Origin: Bugula neritina
Taxonomy: Eukaryota > Bryozoa > Gymnolaemata > Cheilostomatida > Bugulidae
Assembly: GCA_964035545.1 (NCBI GenBank)
Contig: OZ037772.1
Coordinates: forward strand, 11,535,818 to 11,599,817
Length of the DNA: 64,000 nucleotides
Reading direction: 5' to 3'
Positions 15,601 through 30,600 of the stretch are shown here, piece by piece. The first letter of the stretch is position 1. Every line of letters begins with the position of its first letter. The translations under genes and the position numbers were made by a program. The notes beneath the pieces were generated by a model that made no database searches, was not told where the DNA came from, and was given only the letters and a program-made list of their open reading frames with translations.

Positions 15601-18600
15601 GCTGACAGAAAGGGAGACAACTCCTAAAACATTACCTCCTGAAGATGACGCTGAATCTCCTGAGCTGCCCGCAGACGTTTCGTCTCCTCTCTCTTGTGCT
15701 GCCGCGCTGCCGCACTCTGTATCTTCTCGGGAGTCAGCTTCTTCGGCCCGGGAAGTGACACCATTTCGTAGTCTGAGTCCGAGTTCTCAGAAGACTCAGT
15801 TTCTGAAGATTCATCCGTGAATTCCTCCTCTAGTAAAGACAGTGATACAGTATGATACGAGTAGCTACATGAAAGAGAGGCTGGCTACCAGATCAGTGCG
15901 TGACGCAAGGTAAATGGAAGGTAAAGAGAAAGGAGTAATACAGTGCGTGTTACAGGGAGATATTGTATGAGAATAAATCATAGTATGCAGTGGAGTTGTT
16001 TCCACAATCACTATCAATGTAACATCTAAGTATGGACAAGTTGCTAATAGACTAATAGAGAGCAAGATGTTACAGGGTGGTTAGTATTCTCATCATGGAA
16101 GATAATGTAATCACTAGAAAAGGTAAAATTGGAATAGATGAACAATCAACAGCAACATTCAATACCCCAGACACACAGACATGCAATAAACATCCCACAT
16201 CTATAACTGATCAAACACTACAATCACTACAAATAGCAGTACTGATAGTGATAGTATCGATAGTGCTGATAGTATCAGTATGACAACTATTACTATTGAT
16301 ACTAATAATAAGTACTACTAGTGATACTAATGCAGTACTATTACTAACACTAGTAATACTAGCACTGCTAGTACTATATTAGCCAATTACACAGTCAACA
16401 ATATACTCATACTTTTGACTCATTATTAGTTGGATTTGAGAATTATAGTTGCAATGCATAAGTGTACACATCTAATTCATAACATGGGATGGTAAGATTA
16501 AAATCTGTCTGTATTGTGTCTATTCACTGTCTATACTCTAGACAAGGACTGACTCCACACACACATATCTCTAGTAAGACAGTTCTGGACACCCTGAATA
16601 AACATAGCCCATGTATCTACCGTGCACACATGTATGAAATAAAGGGACATCGTATGACAACCCCTACGAGTGATGGGCAACAGAAAGTGAACCACAGGCT
16701 GTGTTTACTAAGGCTGTAATATTGGGGTTCTGTGGTGGGAGATTTATTTTAATTTATTTCAATCTGATTAAAAACTAGAGATATCTGAGACTGAGTTATT
16801 ATAATTTTCCAACCTTCACTCCCCAACTTAATGTAACACTAGAGATAGAAAACCAGCATGAAATAAATTAAAATAGCATTGTCCCACATCAATTTAAAAT
16901 AAATTTTGATTGACTTGGGGTTTGACAAAACATGGGGCTAAATTCAACACCACTAGGGGTGGGGGGTAGGACCCCCAAACTAGGTGCTCTTACCTGTGAC
17001 GTACATATCATCATCAGTATCTATTACAACATAATGGTGAGTGAAAAGAGACATAGCTAACACATAGCAGAGTACATTAACAAATAGCAATAGCAGCAAC
17101 TCTGTAAATACAGATAAAATCATAGTAACTTGAAACGCACTTTTTGTCAACAGAATCTTTTCTTTCAACAGTGTCAAATAACCTCAACACACGTAAAATG
17201 CTGCACACAAAGACAGCTACGCATGTGCTGTATTATGTAAAAGTACTCCATCACAATTGGGAAGTTGCCACCATTGCGTTTGTTGTAATATACCAATATT
17301 GAAATTATAAAGAACACAATTCCAACATTTATAATATCAATAACAAACGACAGGTGAAATTTATAAGAGGCGCAGGTAACTTTAATCACAAAGTTTCAAA
17401 GCTTTATATTATGTGAATTGTTTTTTTATTCCACGTTTGAAAACAGCTGCATTGAATGAAACCACAACCACGAACTCATACCAGCATCCAATCACATAAT
17501 TCGAAGCAACGGAAATGCAGCTTTAAATAGATGAGTAGAAGAATATAAAAAAGGGGACAATTCCAACTTACCAGACGCCAAAGGAAGCTGATCTGAGAGA
17601 CACATTTTCTGGAAGCTTCCGTCTAGTTCTACACCAGAATGCCTGACCACCCCTGAGAAGAGATCATATGAAGTCAACGGAGAGATAACTGGGAGACTGA
17701 CGGAGCAGCTGATATACTAACTGCAGACTATTGACTACTGGTGCAGTGCGAGAGGGAGAGTGCATAGTTGAAGTGCCTCATAAGATGCAGTGTCATGCTA
17801 TTAGTACAAAGTATCCAGTAGTATTATACAGTGGAAGTGAAGACAGACAGAGAGAAGGTAACTACCACATGCAATTCACTGCGAGGTCATTTAAAGGTCA
17901 AACCCAGCAAATTAAATATTTTTAATGTAAAACCAGTTATTTGAGTTGGTAGAAAACAGAGGCATAGAAATTAAAGAAAATAGTGCAGCTTAGGAGCATA
18001 CAATTCCAAGTCTAAACATCTTTCAAAAGACAATGGAGCTTGGTATATTTTGTGTTATATTTTGTGTGACGGATATGATCTTGATTTGACCTTGAAATGA
18101 GACCTCACAGTGAAGAGTAATACATGCTTGAATACGGCTCACGTCAACACTAATTATTGGGTCACACTCATCAAGATGTCACAACATTCTCTATTGGGTC
18201 ACACTCAGTTTTGTCACACCGCGACTAGCTGGCCCACAATCCCTTGCAGGTTTGTGTTACCTTTGGCTAGCTGCTCGAGCTCCGAGTCGCTGGAAGCAGC
18301 TGAAGAGGTCGAAGAGGAGCTGGCAAGGTCAAAGGTCATTTGCTGAAGAGATTCGTCAATGGGAATTTTTCTACGCGAAGGCGACAGAATGTGGCTAGTC
18401 TCGGGTGGCGAACTAGACAAGCTAACGCTGTCGGGGTTTTCTAGGTCGTGGTAAATATTGACTAAAATGTCACAAGGTTCCAAGGCTAAACATAATATCT
18501 ACGAGACAGAAGATATGTGGGTAGTTACATCAGGGTTCAGGAAATTTATAGGGTAAGCAAACACTGTCAGGCTGAGAGTTACAGGGAAAAAGGTATAGTA

Positions 18601-21600
18601 AGAGTTGAAACCGGATAAAAACCCACATGCAATAAAATAAACAAGCAAAGAAAATAGTAGGAATATTTGGGTGAGCAAAAAGCAAGCATAGACTGAGGAA
18701 TTATAGCCTGAGGTAATATACATGAAAGATGGCTCATTTATGATACAATGTCAATTTATCAACAATTAGTTTAAATATTGTGTGTAGTGATTCAGTCAGT
18801 CTATTAGTGAGTCAGTATATTAGTGAGTCAGTCAGTATATTAGTGAGTCAGTATATTAGTGAGTCAGTATATTAGTGAGTCAGTATATTAGTGAGTCAGT
18901 ATATTAGTGATTCAGTATATTAGTGAGTCAGTATATTAGTGAGTGAGTCAGTATACTAGTGAGTGAGTCAGTATAATAGTGAGTTAGTATATTAGTGAGT
19001 CAGTATATTAGTGATTCAGTATATTAGTGAGTCAGTATATTAGTGATTCAGTATATTAGTGAGTGAGTCAGTATATTAGTGAGTCAGTCAGTATACTAGT
19101 GATTCAGTCAGTATATTAGTGAGTCAGTATATTAGTGAGTGAGTCAGTATATTAGTGATTCAGCACATGAGTGAGAAAGCTGCGATTACCTGACGGGACA
19201 GTCTCCTCTGGAGTCTCGTACACAGAGCTGTCCGTCACACCATCACCTTCGGACGACCTTGTAGCATACACACTACCCAGACTAACATGGTCATAGCTGG
19301 GATTAGAAAAATTAGCAAGGCAAGCGTTGTTAGCTTTAGACTTCTTAGCCGGTTTCCTCGACACTTGGGAGTTAGCTGAGCCGCCCCGCTTATTAAACAG
19401 AGGAATGCTAATGGAGTTGCCCTTCTTGGGAGTGAATTTCAGGACAGGGGTGTAGAAAGGCTCGCTATCTGACGGGGAGGTTTTATCAGCAGGGGTGGAG
19501 CCAGCAGCTGTGGGGTTGGTGGGAGTTAGTTTACCGTCTGGACGTAAAGTTCCCACTGCTGACATCTTCTCCAATTCGCTGTCGCTGGGAGTAGAAAGTG
19601 TGAAACTAGACTGGCTAGTGTCATCACTATCGCTGCTAGACCCTGTCTCTGCCGTGTCCACCACATCTGTAGAATATGAAGTCATCACCAGCTAGTAAGA
19701 AATACCATAGACAGCACAGCTCTACTACTGCACTGGAGGAAATCACACAACTGGCAGAGAGAATCAATGAGGCAAAATTACTAAATATAGCTTGAACTAT
19801 AAACTAGATGCAGTAGCCAGTGAAATAGTTAGCAACGGTTACTGCAATATGTGACCATTACACACGTCCACTAGTCACATGTCTAACGGGCACATCAAAC
19901 ATTTGACTAGTACACATGTGTGCTGGATAAATGTGACCAATCAGCAAGTGACTAATAGACATGTGACTAGGACATTTCAAGCTCTCTTTGACAGGAAACC
20001 TGAGAATTAGAGTTGATAGGTTACTAGAATCTCTTGAGAAGTGAACATTGTCGCTGACTGTAGCTATCAGACAGCCCGGGAATGCGCACGTCAAGTTACA
20101 TAAAGGGAGATATGATGCACTAAGAAACAATTTGAAATCTCAACAGGAAATCAAGCAAAGCCTCTTATCTCTACATCCTGCTTTAGTTAGCGCTGTTAGT
20201 AGAGCTGAAGTTATTGTGAAACAAAGCAGCTTGTCGGCAAATTAAGAGCTCAGTCTATCGCCTTGACCTTGTTACAGCGCTTGATGTCAGAATTCAAAGC
20301 CAGTTTTTGAGAAACACAAACTATCTTGAAACAAACAGGCAGCAAACAAACGCAATGAATGTAATAAACAAGTTAGCATCTGTAAATCATATTCCGTGTT
20401 GCTGTGATAGGAGTTGTCACCTCAATGTTGTCCTTGCAGAGCGATATAGTAGACACACACGACAGACTTACAACAGTGGCACAACGAGATCACAGTATGG
20501 GACAGTATGAAAGGAGTAGCAGAGCGACGGATAAAGCGTAGTTTAGTATAAGACTTACCAGTGTTGATATGCAGAGGGGCTACAAGAGTGGACAGTATAC
20601 TGCAACTGAGGGCATACGGAGTTGTCCGCTGTCGTTATGCCTCAGCGAATTACATAGCACAGCAATACTATCTACATTCAGCAAACTAGGTGGGGCAATT
20701 GATTGACCACCCGAAGAGAAATCATTTCACAACTCTAAGACTAACTTTCAATTTCAAACTTAATGTCTATAAGTGAGTGTAAACTTGGTAATTAGGCACA
20801 ATAGGAGTGTACGTAGCTCGCACATTGTAAGTACATATCAAACTTAAACACAGCACACTGTAAGTGTAGCTCACACGCCGTAAGTATAATCAAATGTACT
20901 GTAAGTTAAACTTTAACTTACACATGGCCAAGGGTCGTGTGGGTTTCCGCATCGTCACAAAGTTGGTTGGAATTGTCACACCAGCAGCTACTAGACCCTC
21001 TATCAACATATATTTTTATATGAAGTATATATTATAATATTATAGTAGCTATATTACAATAATATAATATTACTAACCACATATAATATACTACATGCTA
21101 TAGTACTAAATATTACAATAATATAATATTACTAACCATATATGATATACTACATATGCTATAGTAATATATATGACAATAATATAATGTTTAAATATTT
21201 CACTGCGCATAACTAAAATTATATGAAACCACATTTTTCCTCTGGAGGAAATCAACTAAAATCATTTAAAGGCCGTAAGCATCCAGGTTATTTATTACAT
21301 TTGAGCAAAAGTTTGCATGCTTTTCAACTGTTTTATCAGCATTTTATTCAATTTCTTATACGAAAACACTACAAAAGTGCAAGTAAAAGTGGTCATATTA
21401 GGTGTCTTAGACTTGCCCAGACTTGCCCGCGAGCTTGCCCTCCGTGTCCTATTCTGACGTAGGGATGGCAAAATAGCCCTATTGTAGCGTGAGTTTATAT
21501 CGCGTAAAGTTATTAAGAAGCGGGTTTGTCACAGATTCTCGTTATTCGTAGCTCAAATCACATGAATGTTACTCTTCGGGCGGCTACTAATAACTAACGT

Positions 21601-24600
21601 TAGCTACGCAACATCAAGAAAGGTAACTAATTTGACTATTTTCAAATGGACTATTCCATTTCGCTAGTTTGTAACTTGCTGTAAATCACAAAATAATTAT
21701 TTTTCCTATTTTAATTTCAATTATCATGTCGACCACACTACCAGAAAATTACTCTTAAATATGCAGTAAATGATGATTTTCAACCGTTTTGTGATGAACT
21801 ATAGGTTAGTAGTTGTCTACGTAAAACCAAGTTTTAAAATTTGTAATTGAATCAGTGAATCACAGTATCACTATGAGTATGACTATCAGTATGAGTATCA
21901 CTAGTCTATGTCTAGCTCTATGACTCTCACTCTAAGTCTATGACTATCGCCTATTAGTATTGGTGAACTATTATTAATAATATTCAATGGTTATATTTAT
22001 TAATACCATTATTAGTCATAATGATAATCATATGACAGTATCAGTATGTTAATGTTACGGAGCAGGATCAGTTTCGAAACTAATACAGTAATACTAATAG
22101 TAATACTTGTAATATTAGTTATAACTATAAGTATAAGTTATACCGATAGCTATATTAACATAAATATTTATATTCATAGTAATACTAATAGCAAATCTAA
22201 TATTATTATGTTAATAGTTATACTTGTAAGTTATAATATAAAGCAAACGACACAAGTATTAATTTGAACTGTTGGTCTTAAAATAAAAAGTAAAATAAAT
22301 ATAAATAATAAAATATAAATTATAATAATTTAATTATACTAATACTAATAGCAATACTTATACAGTAATATAATTATAATAAATTTATAAAACTTAAACA
22401 ACTTTAGATTTAAGGAACAACTTTAAATACAAACATAAAGATAATATTAAATAATTATAATCATAATGATCATAACAATAAATATAATTATGATTCCAAT
22501 AATTATCAATATATTATATAATATTTAAATTATTTTAATTTATAATTATAATCATAATTTTTTTAGTTATAGTGAATAAATTCAATTTGACATAATAACT
22601 ATAATATTATAAAGCAGTCAGTCTATCTCTAATGCTGATTGATATTCAAATTGTTATGACTGTATCATCATTCACTAACTCTAAGAGTAAGTGACTACAA
22701 TTATTAGTATCAATGTTGTGTTAGAGTACTATACCCATTGGAATTTTGATATATCCATTATATTTACAACTCTGCCTGTTACAGCTATAAATAAATTGAA
22801 CCAAAATACCCATAGTGCCTAATCATCGCCTTATTTATAAAATAATCACAATCATAATGCTCAAGTTAATAGATTGGAAATTATTGAAAATTATGTTGAT
22901 GCCAATATAAAAATGACATTGTATGCATCCAAGTAGTGATGTTGTAATATATCTTGGAAGATAATTACATTATAATAAGAGTTAAATTCCTCTAAGTAAC
23001 TTTTTTTGCAATTATTCCTTAGAATAACTATAACTTATACTCATAACATTAGTTTTAGATTGAGCTACTAATTGTATTTATTGCATGTGAAGGTTAGTTA
23101 TTCTCCATCAGCTGCATGAATGCGACTGGTAAATTTTGTAACCTTTGGCAGTAATAACTTTGTAGCATAAATTAGACACATTTTATAAAAATACATAATT
23201 TTAATGCTATAGCTGCTAGTAACTCTAATGGGTGTAATAATATTACTTTCACCAGCATTAATTTTTACTTTGTTCATGCTTCATAAAGCATTTTCTAAAT
23301 TCTTTTTTGATTAAATTTCTACAATACATATAATGTGCTGAATAGATTACATATGTTGGGGTTCTTCCTATACTGCAGCTCAGCCTACACTCCCCGCCAC
23401 AAATGTTCCTAAACTACTAGCTTCATCGGGATACAGATTGATGGAGCTGTATTGATAAAAACTTCTCCTTTTAGCAGTAGAGGCATCATGAAAAAAAAGG
23501 TAAGTATTTTACTCAATAAGAATGCGGTTTTTTACTTCTACAAATTTGATAGCCTACACTATTCTATTTAAATGGAGACTGGTCTGACATAATGTGTCTG
23601 CCATTTATTAGTTATAATATAGTAAATACTATGCGGGCCTATAGATCAAATGGCTCAAAAAAAAATTAAATAAAACATTACACAACGCTGTATTTATTAG
23701 CAATGTGATACTTAGCAACTAATTTCACATTATTATTGTTTGCAAAGTTTTATATATCTACATATGTTTGTTCAATTCAGTGTTCTAAAGTAGAAGGTTC
23801 CAACAGCAGGGAAAAGCCTTGAACAAGATATTATGTTCTACATCTCCAACTCATTTTAACTTTGCTGGTCAGTTCATTGTGTATCTGGAGCATAGTTTTG
23901 TATTTTCAAGTAGTCCATCAGATACCTTTGTAGGTAGTAAAGATTAAAATGTTTGTGCAATGATGTCCATAATGTTGAACTGATTAATTGAAACTAAAAC
24001 TGTTCTTAATTATAACAAAACTTGACAATCTTTACATAAAGAATAATGTCCTATAATCTATCTTCATTGTAAACAAAATTAGAAAGTTCCACATCAGCAA
24101 ATTGTTTATCATCATCTGTAGGTGGAAGAAGCTTGCACTCAGTTATAAAGGCAAGCTGACGGTGGTTTTCTTTGCCTTCTATGAAGATTTGGAAAGAGCC
24201 AGAAAATTAATACTCTATAACTGCAAAACCATGTTGTAGTGTCTTGTGTTATTGATTGAATCATCTAAAAGAAAAATTGTTGTATCATTATAATTTTACT
24301 GTTAATGAATTAGCAAATTATCTACTTATCTTGGTAAATATATTCAAGAACAAATACTATAGTGTAACTCAGTTTTGGTTATGTGTATGCTCCTTAAGCG
24401 AATTTACAGCAGATATCAAACTATATATTAGAGACTGATAAAGGAATTAAATTTAAGCTAACCATGATGATGTAAATAGCTGTTGAATGTGACTTCGAGA
24501 ACTCTGCTGGCCATGTCAGTTCAAATACACCAGGGTGATATGTTACGAATGTCATGTCATTATTGAAATTCAGCTTTTTTTAAGTGCCTCTTCACAACTC

Positions 24601-27600
24601 TGGCAGCATTCTGACTGCTCCTTAGCTTTCTGCGCCTGAAATTTCTTCTACTTGCACCATTCTTCTATTGGTGGAATGTTAGCCTATAACAAACAGGTGT
24701 ACCAAAGCTAAAAAATATCTAATTCACTGCACTAGGATATTATTCAACTCATTTAAATTTAATATATAGCAGTAAAACAATCACATACTTGTATTTATTT
24801 TATCAGCTTTACTTTACAAAGCTGAACCATATGATTTAGTAACTTGTCACCATAATAAACATTGTACAACATACAAATTGAAAACCTGATGTGATTGCTT
24901 TTTTAATAGAATATACATTACAAACATGTTACTTTGATAAGCGTGTTCATAATAAAAGTATTAAACCAGTTTGAAAAAAATTATTTTGTTATGTAATGGA
25001 TCACAAAACTACATAATTTTAGACCTGTAGCTCGATGTTCTTCAAGCAACGGGCTGCTATGACTAATTAATTTTCTATCATTGCATTTGATTGTTCTACT
25101 CATAGTGTATTGGCGAGTTAAAATTATTGGTAATTTAATGTATATTTTAGCTACCTCTGTACAATCAATGTCATAGTAATATCAATTAGGTTTTAAATTT
25201 CACTGAGTTTATAGTAAATTATTGCAACTGTTACATAACATTTGGCTAGTTCTCTAGTTCATTAAATAACCATACGAACTTAATTTTATAACATGACAAA
25301 ACACACAAAGCAAAATTAAAATAAGCATATTATGAACCAATGTAATTGATAAGTGATAATGCTGTTGTAAAACATAAATTATCAAATTTAAATAGTTATT
25401 ATTACCATTTGTATTACTATCATTATAACAACTACAATCATTATTACTATTACTATTAGCATTAGTAGTAAAAAATGAGTAGAGTTCAACATATACAATC
25501 TGAATCTAGCGTACTATAAAAGTAGAAGTAGAACTTCTAAAACTATCATCTGCAACATTAACAGAACTATCACTATGACTATGAGTAATACTAGTAGTTG
25601 TACTAATAGTAATACTAATTATTAATACTAATAAACAATAGTAATAGTATCACTATGAGTATGAGACTTGGGCTGGCACTGATTATCACTATCAGCATCG
25701 TCATAGTAAAAAGTTACAAGAATTAGAAGCCATATTCATATTGATATTCTCATTGAGTTATGCATAGTCATATTCACAGTATTAGTCAATCACTGTTTGA
25801 GTTAATGTCATAGTGATACTCATACTCATAATTAATTTATACGATTACGACACTCATAGTGATAGTCATACTCATAGTCATAGTGATACTTCTTCGTGAA
25901 TTTAATATTATTATTATTATCATTGTTGCTAATATTATGTCTTACTCTTAGTCTAACAGCAGCTTTATGAAGAAGTTAAACATAACTGATAAAACAAGTT
26001 TAAAAAATAATACTGCAACAATCAATATATATATCAATATGCTAGCAACCTAATTTTCAGCTCACTTCATTAACTTTCCGTGCAGTATTGTGATAAAATT
26101 AATTTATTAATGGTGACCTTGACATCTTCGTCTAAATGCCTTTCACATCAAGCCCCGAACCAATTTGTAAAAATTTTGGATTTTTTACTTTTAAATATTT
26201 TTTACGAAAAGAGCTTCAAAATAAATTTAAAAAAAAGTGAGCTGTTGTCCACATGAAAGGAAATATATGAGCCAATTTTCTAAATTCTGGAAGTTACCAG
26301 AGGGTCACAATATTTTTTTTTTAAATCTTTATTTTCACGACAAGCTCTATATAATAATATAGAAAAAAAGAAGACAACTCTTCTTTCAGATTTTTCATGC
26401 GCCACGGTCACGTCAATATCAGTGCTATTAGCACATATATTTTAATTCATTTTTTCTGGTATATTGAGTTGAGATTTTTTTTATATATTTTGTGAATGTA
26501 ACTAAAAAAGTATGATCTTTCAATTAACAGTAATTGATTTTATCAAAATAACCTGGATGCCTACGATGTTTAAGAAACTTCTTATTTAGAATATAAAACA
26601 GGAACAGCTCCACTTAAAGACACAAGCAAGTGAACAGTATGAACAAGTGATGCGTTTACTAACCGTTACCATGGTGATGTGTTTACTAACCATTACTATG
26701 GTGATGACCTTCAGCCTCATTCTCGGCTAGGGTTTCTGTGTTTTCCACTTCTGTCTTGGCAGCAGAATGGTGTAACTTGTCACGACGAGTGAAAGTGTCA
26801 GCTACAGGAAGGAACAGATTATAGTAGGTCACGCTGACCTATATATATACTAGCATATGATATATGTAACTCTATACTCTGGTTTAACAATCGATCATAT
26901 ATAGTATATGCACAATATATATTTTATAGATGGTCAGATGAATTATAGATATACTGTGGAGTATAGATATATTATAGATCTTAACACTACAGAGAAATAA
27001 TGCTAACTCACTATCAAATAAATGAACATAGGACATGTATACACCATAAATAAATTTATGCATCACATTATTATTTATAACTATGTAAAGCAGCTGCACA
27101 TTATTAATTAAATGCATCAAAAACAACATAAAATTTTAAATATATAAACAAAATGTCAATAAAAATGGAATTGTATTTGGCTACTAAAATAAGTGCATTG
27201 AAAATCACTTCTCCAAAACATATACTAACCTCACATAGTGATTATTCAATTATATTTAATATCATATTTAATTTATCCAATTAATATAGTGAAATAGATT
27301 TATGCAAATATACAAGAATTTACTACAGCTTAGCGTGAGATTCTGAGAGATTTAGCATAGACAACTAACCGGGTATATTCTGCTGCTGAGACAGAGTAAC
27401 TCCTGCAGACGTCACAATGTCTTTTACATTGTCTCCTGCTGTTTCATTGATCGATTCAATAGATTTTGATTTTTGATTGGCTGCATTAGTGTGATCAGCT
27501 TTCTCATTGGCTAAGTCTTTTTTCTCTTTCTTAAACTGCAATGTGTCACCTGCATGGAGAGAGGAAAGAATTCAGAGCACTTCCTATGCGGAAACTTTAG

Positions 27601-30600
27601 AATAAATCTGTAGAACTTACAGACCACAACAATTGCACAACCATTTAACGAATAAAACCCAACTCAACAATTTCATTAAAAAGAACTCAGGCTAAATTTG
27701 AAATTTTTAAATTTTTCTAAATGTTAACTCAAGTTAAATTTTTTATGACATCATTATATGATTCCATAGGAAATTAGAGCACAGCAATAGCAAGTGAAAA
27801 GTAAACAGTGAAGCTTTCACACTTGTACTACCAATTTCATTCGTACATACTGCATGGTAAACGAGTGCAGCTGTGAGCTCACCTAAGCTGATGTTCACAG
27901 CTGATAGACTTTGAGCAGGTTTAGAAGACGGGTGGGTATCAAAGACAACCTTAGTGTCCAGTCGTATGGCTTCAGATTGTTGAGCAAAAAAGTTTGATTT
28001 GCGTCTGTTAATTTCCTGTAAGGAGGAAGACCTGAAACACAACAGATGAGTGTGATGTCATCACTATATGAGCGGATATTGTGATGTCATCACTATATGA
28101 GTGGCATACACAACATTATACAAACTTTTGAACAATGACTATGACACATTTATTAATATACGAACAAATGTGGCATAATTGGTTTGAAATTCACAGAAAC
28201 TTTTTGTGCTGACATCATCACTTACTGTGAGGTGACATCATCACTTACTGTGAGGTGACATCATCACTTACTGTGAGGTGACATCATCACTTACTGTGTG
28301 GTGACATCATCACTTACTGTGTGGTGACATCATCACTTACTGTGTGGTGACATCATAACTTACTGTGAGGTAGCCGTAAGTGCTGCTGTAGAAGGAGGTT
28401 TATCAATCGGCTTAATATGATTGGACGAAGTGCTGCTAATATTGAGGGGCTGTTTCAGAATAGAGACAGGTTTGCTGGGAGGGACTTTTTCATTTCTTAA
28501 ATAGACATAACAAAGGTAAGTTACTATGCGGGTGTAAGTAATACAGGTGTAGGTAATACAGGTGTAAGTAACACAGGTGTAAGTAACACAGGTGTAGGGT
28601 ACTCTGCAGAAGATAATGTTTTTGCAAAAAGGTGCCAATAACAAAAAGAAATGTGAGCAATTTAGCACTAAGCAACAATACTGATGGGCATTGACACACT
28701 AAGAAGTGGACACAACAAAATACTTAGAGTGAAAGTTCAAACTTCTCGGCAATAGTTTTATCATCCTTAGTTCTAGTAGTTATAGTGGTGGTAGCACCTG
28801 TGTAAGATAGTAAGGTAGTATTGATAGCGGTACACTTACGCCGCAGGTAAAGCTGAACTGGTGGTAGTAGTGAGAAGGTGGAGAGACTGAGGAGGGGTGG
28901 ACGACCTGCTATGACTCAGCCTCTGATGTGCCAAGTCAGCTGATGAGCTCGTTGCTGTGGTTACAGAGGTGAACGTGCTCCCAGAAGACTAAAACCGAGA
29001 AAATAGCGATCGATTTTCCTAACCTACACCCTGTTCAACAGTTAAACTAACATGCCAGATGGAACAATCATAAGCTTGTGATTTGCTAGTTACATTGGAA
29101 GTCTTTCTGTGAAGTCGTTGCCTCTGTCGCCATGACGACTCGTCAAGCACATCGTCTACAGAAGGAATTATCTCCTCCTCATCGTCTCCTTCGTCAACCT
29201 CCATATCCGAGTCAGATTCAGAGTCTGACTCTCCTTGCCAAGTGTCCTGACAAGTAAATACAGGTGTGATGTGAAGACGTCAAGCAAATGATATGAAGAA
29301 GTCAAGTATTAGAGAGTGCCGAATGTGTATTATGCAGATATCAAGAATGAAATATAAAGATATGAAAAGGTGTAGTATGAGATATCAAGTGTTCAAGGAT
29401 GTGATATGAAGAGATCAAGCATGAGATACGAAGAGGTCAATATGACAAGGGATGAGAGGGTCTAACAGGACGAACCTGCTACAGCGAGTCAGGCACATCA
29501 TACTAAGTGAAAGCCAACAGCAAATTGAAGTAAAACACATGGCATACGTTGTGTGATGCAAGAAGAAACATTCATACGCTTCCATTATGGCTTCCAATAC
29601 TACTGTATTGAGTGAAACCAGCTATTTAAACAATCAATATAACACAATACAACTGTAAATATTTACCACAATATAGTATCAAATGAACACAAATATAGAA
29701 AGAGAGTAAACATAGATTAGAGATTTCATAACAAACACTTACTGCATAGGAAATCTACACCTGTCTGGGTAAAAGTAAGATGTATTAAATTACATGAGTG
29801 TAGGTAACAGAGCTACATATACTATACAATACCTGCTCTGCTGTAGGTGACAGAGCTACATATACTATACAGTACCTGCTATGCTGTAGGTAACAGAGCT
29901 ACATATATACTATACAGTACCTGCTCTGCTGTAGGTGACAGAGCTACATATACTATACAGTACCTGCTCTGCTGTAGGTGACAGAGTGCCGAGATTGTGT
30001 TGGGTCTGCAGCTCTTCTGTTTCCTCTTCAGCCAAGTCTACGGAGTTCTCAAACTCAATCCTTTCATACATGGGGCGTGTCTTCTGCTACAAGAAATTAG
30101 CATTGAATAGTAACAGCAGGGGCTAGCAGGTGCTCTGTTTAACATGACGTATGGTATTATCATTAAATACAGTCGCCTTGAAGTAATAAATGCTGAAACA
30201 ATAAATTCAAATAATACACATTTTATTTATCGGATGACAGCATTGAAAAGAGAAATAAAAAAAGTGCTATTATGTTTAGTTTATGAGACAAACTGGTACG
30301 AAACTGCAAGAAGCTATTGACAGTTACCAGAATACAAAGGAATATTCAGGGTAATTCATCAATAGCATCAATCAACAAGATCAACTAATAAAATCAATCA
30401 ATAAGTAACATCAATTAATAAAATCAATCAATATGATCAATCAATACGATCAACTAATAAATGTAAGAGCCTTTATCAAAGAACTACCAACCACACTATT
30501 ATATATAACACCACATAATCAAACAAGTCAAGTAAAACCTGAAGAGAGAAATGTCTCACCTGGCCATCAGCTGCTCTACCTCCCACATCATCACTCATTA

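Larger units (their letters stand above)
12638..15829 (-). other. MICAL: MICAL exons 32-36: bMERB (Rab-effector) domain
   Basis: Residues about 1640-1820, preceded by [20 protein letters not shown]. Long charged helices follow: [75 protein letters not shown], and [20 protein letters not shown]. This is the three-helix bivalent Mical/EHBP Rab-binding fold. The basic end [13 protein letters not shown] precedes the TAA stop. In characterised MICALs the domain binds Rab8-family GTPases and folds back to restrain the enzyme. Confidence 0.9.
16994..30086 (-). other. MICAL: MICAL exons 21-31: long disordered region
   Basis: Residues about 1001-1602. The sequence is acidic and Ser/Thr/Asn-rich with no folded domain recognised, for example [39 protein letters not shown] and [19 protein letters not shown]. 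Two similar SDSELE elements occur (exons 28 and 29). Exon 31 is a 27-bp microexon (17020-16994, about DTDDDMYVT). The acidic Ser clusters look like casein kinase 2 sites. These exons are called from continuous phase and splice signals, with little family homology to lean on. Confidence 0.75.

Noticed and set aside
19666-19691. Alternative acceptor TTACTAG at 19692 for MICAL exon 28
   Set aside because: It would break the reading phase with exon 27; the acceptor CTACAG at 19667 fits phase 1.
20048-20245. 65-codon open frame in the large MICAL intron
   Set aside because: No homology, no splice support and composition like the surrounding intron.
28209-28369. CRISPR-like regular repeat
   Set aside because: Units are directly tandem without spacers, and the context is a eukaryotic intron.
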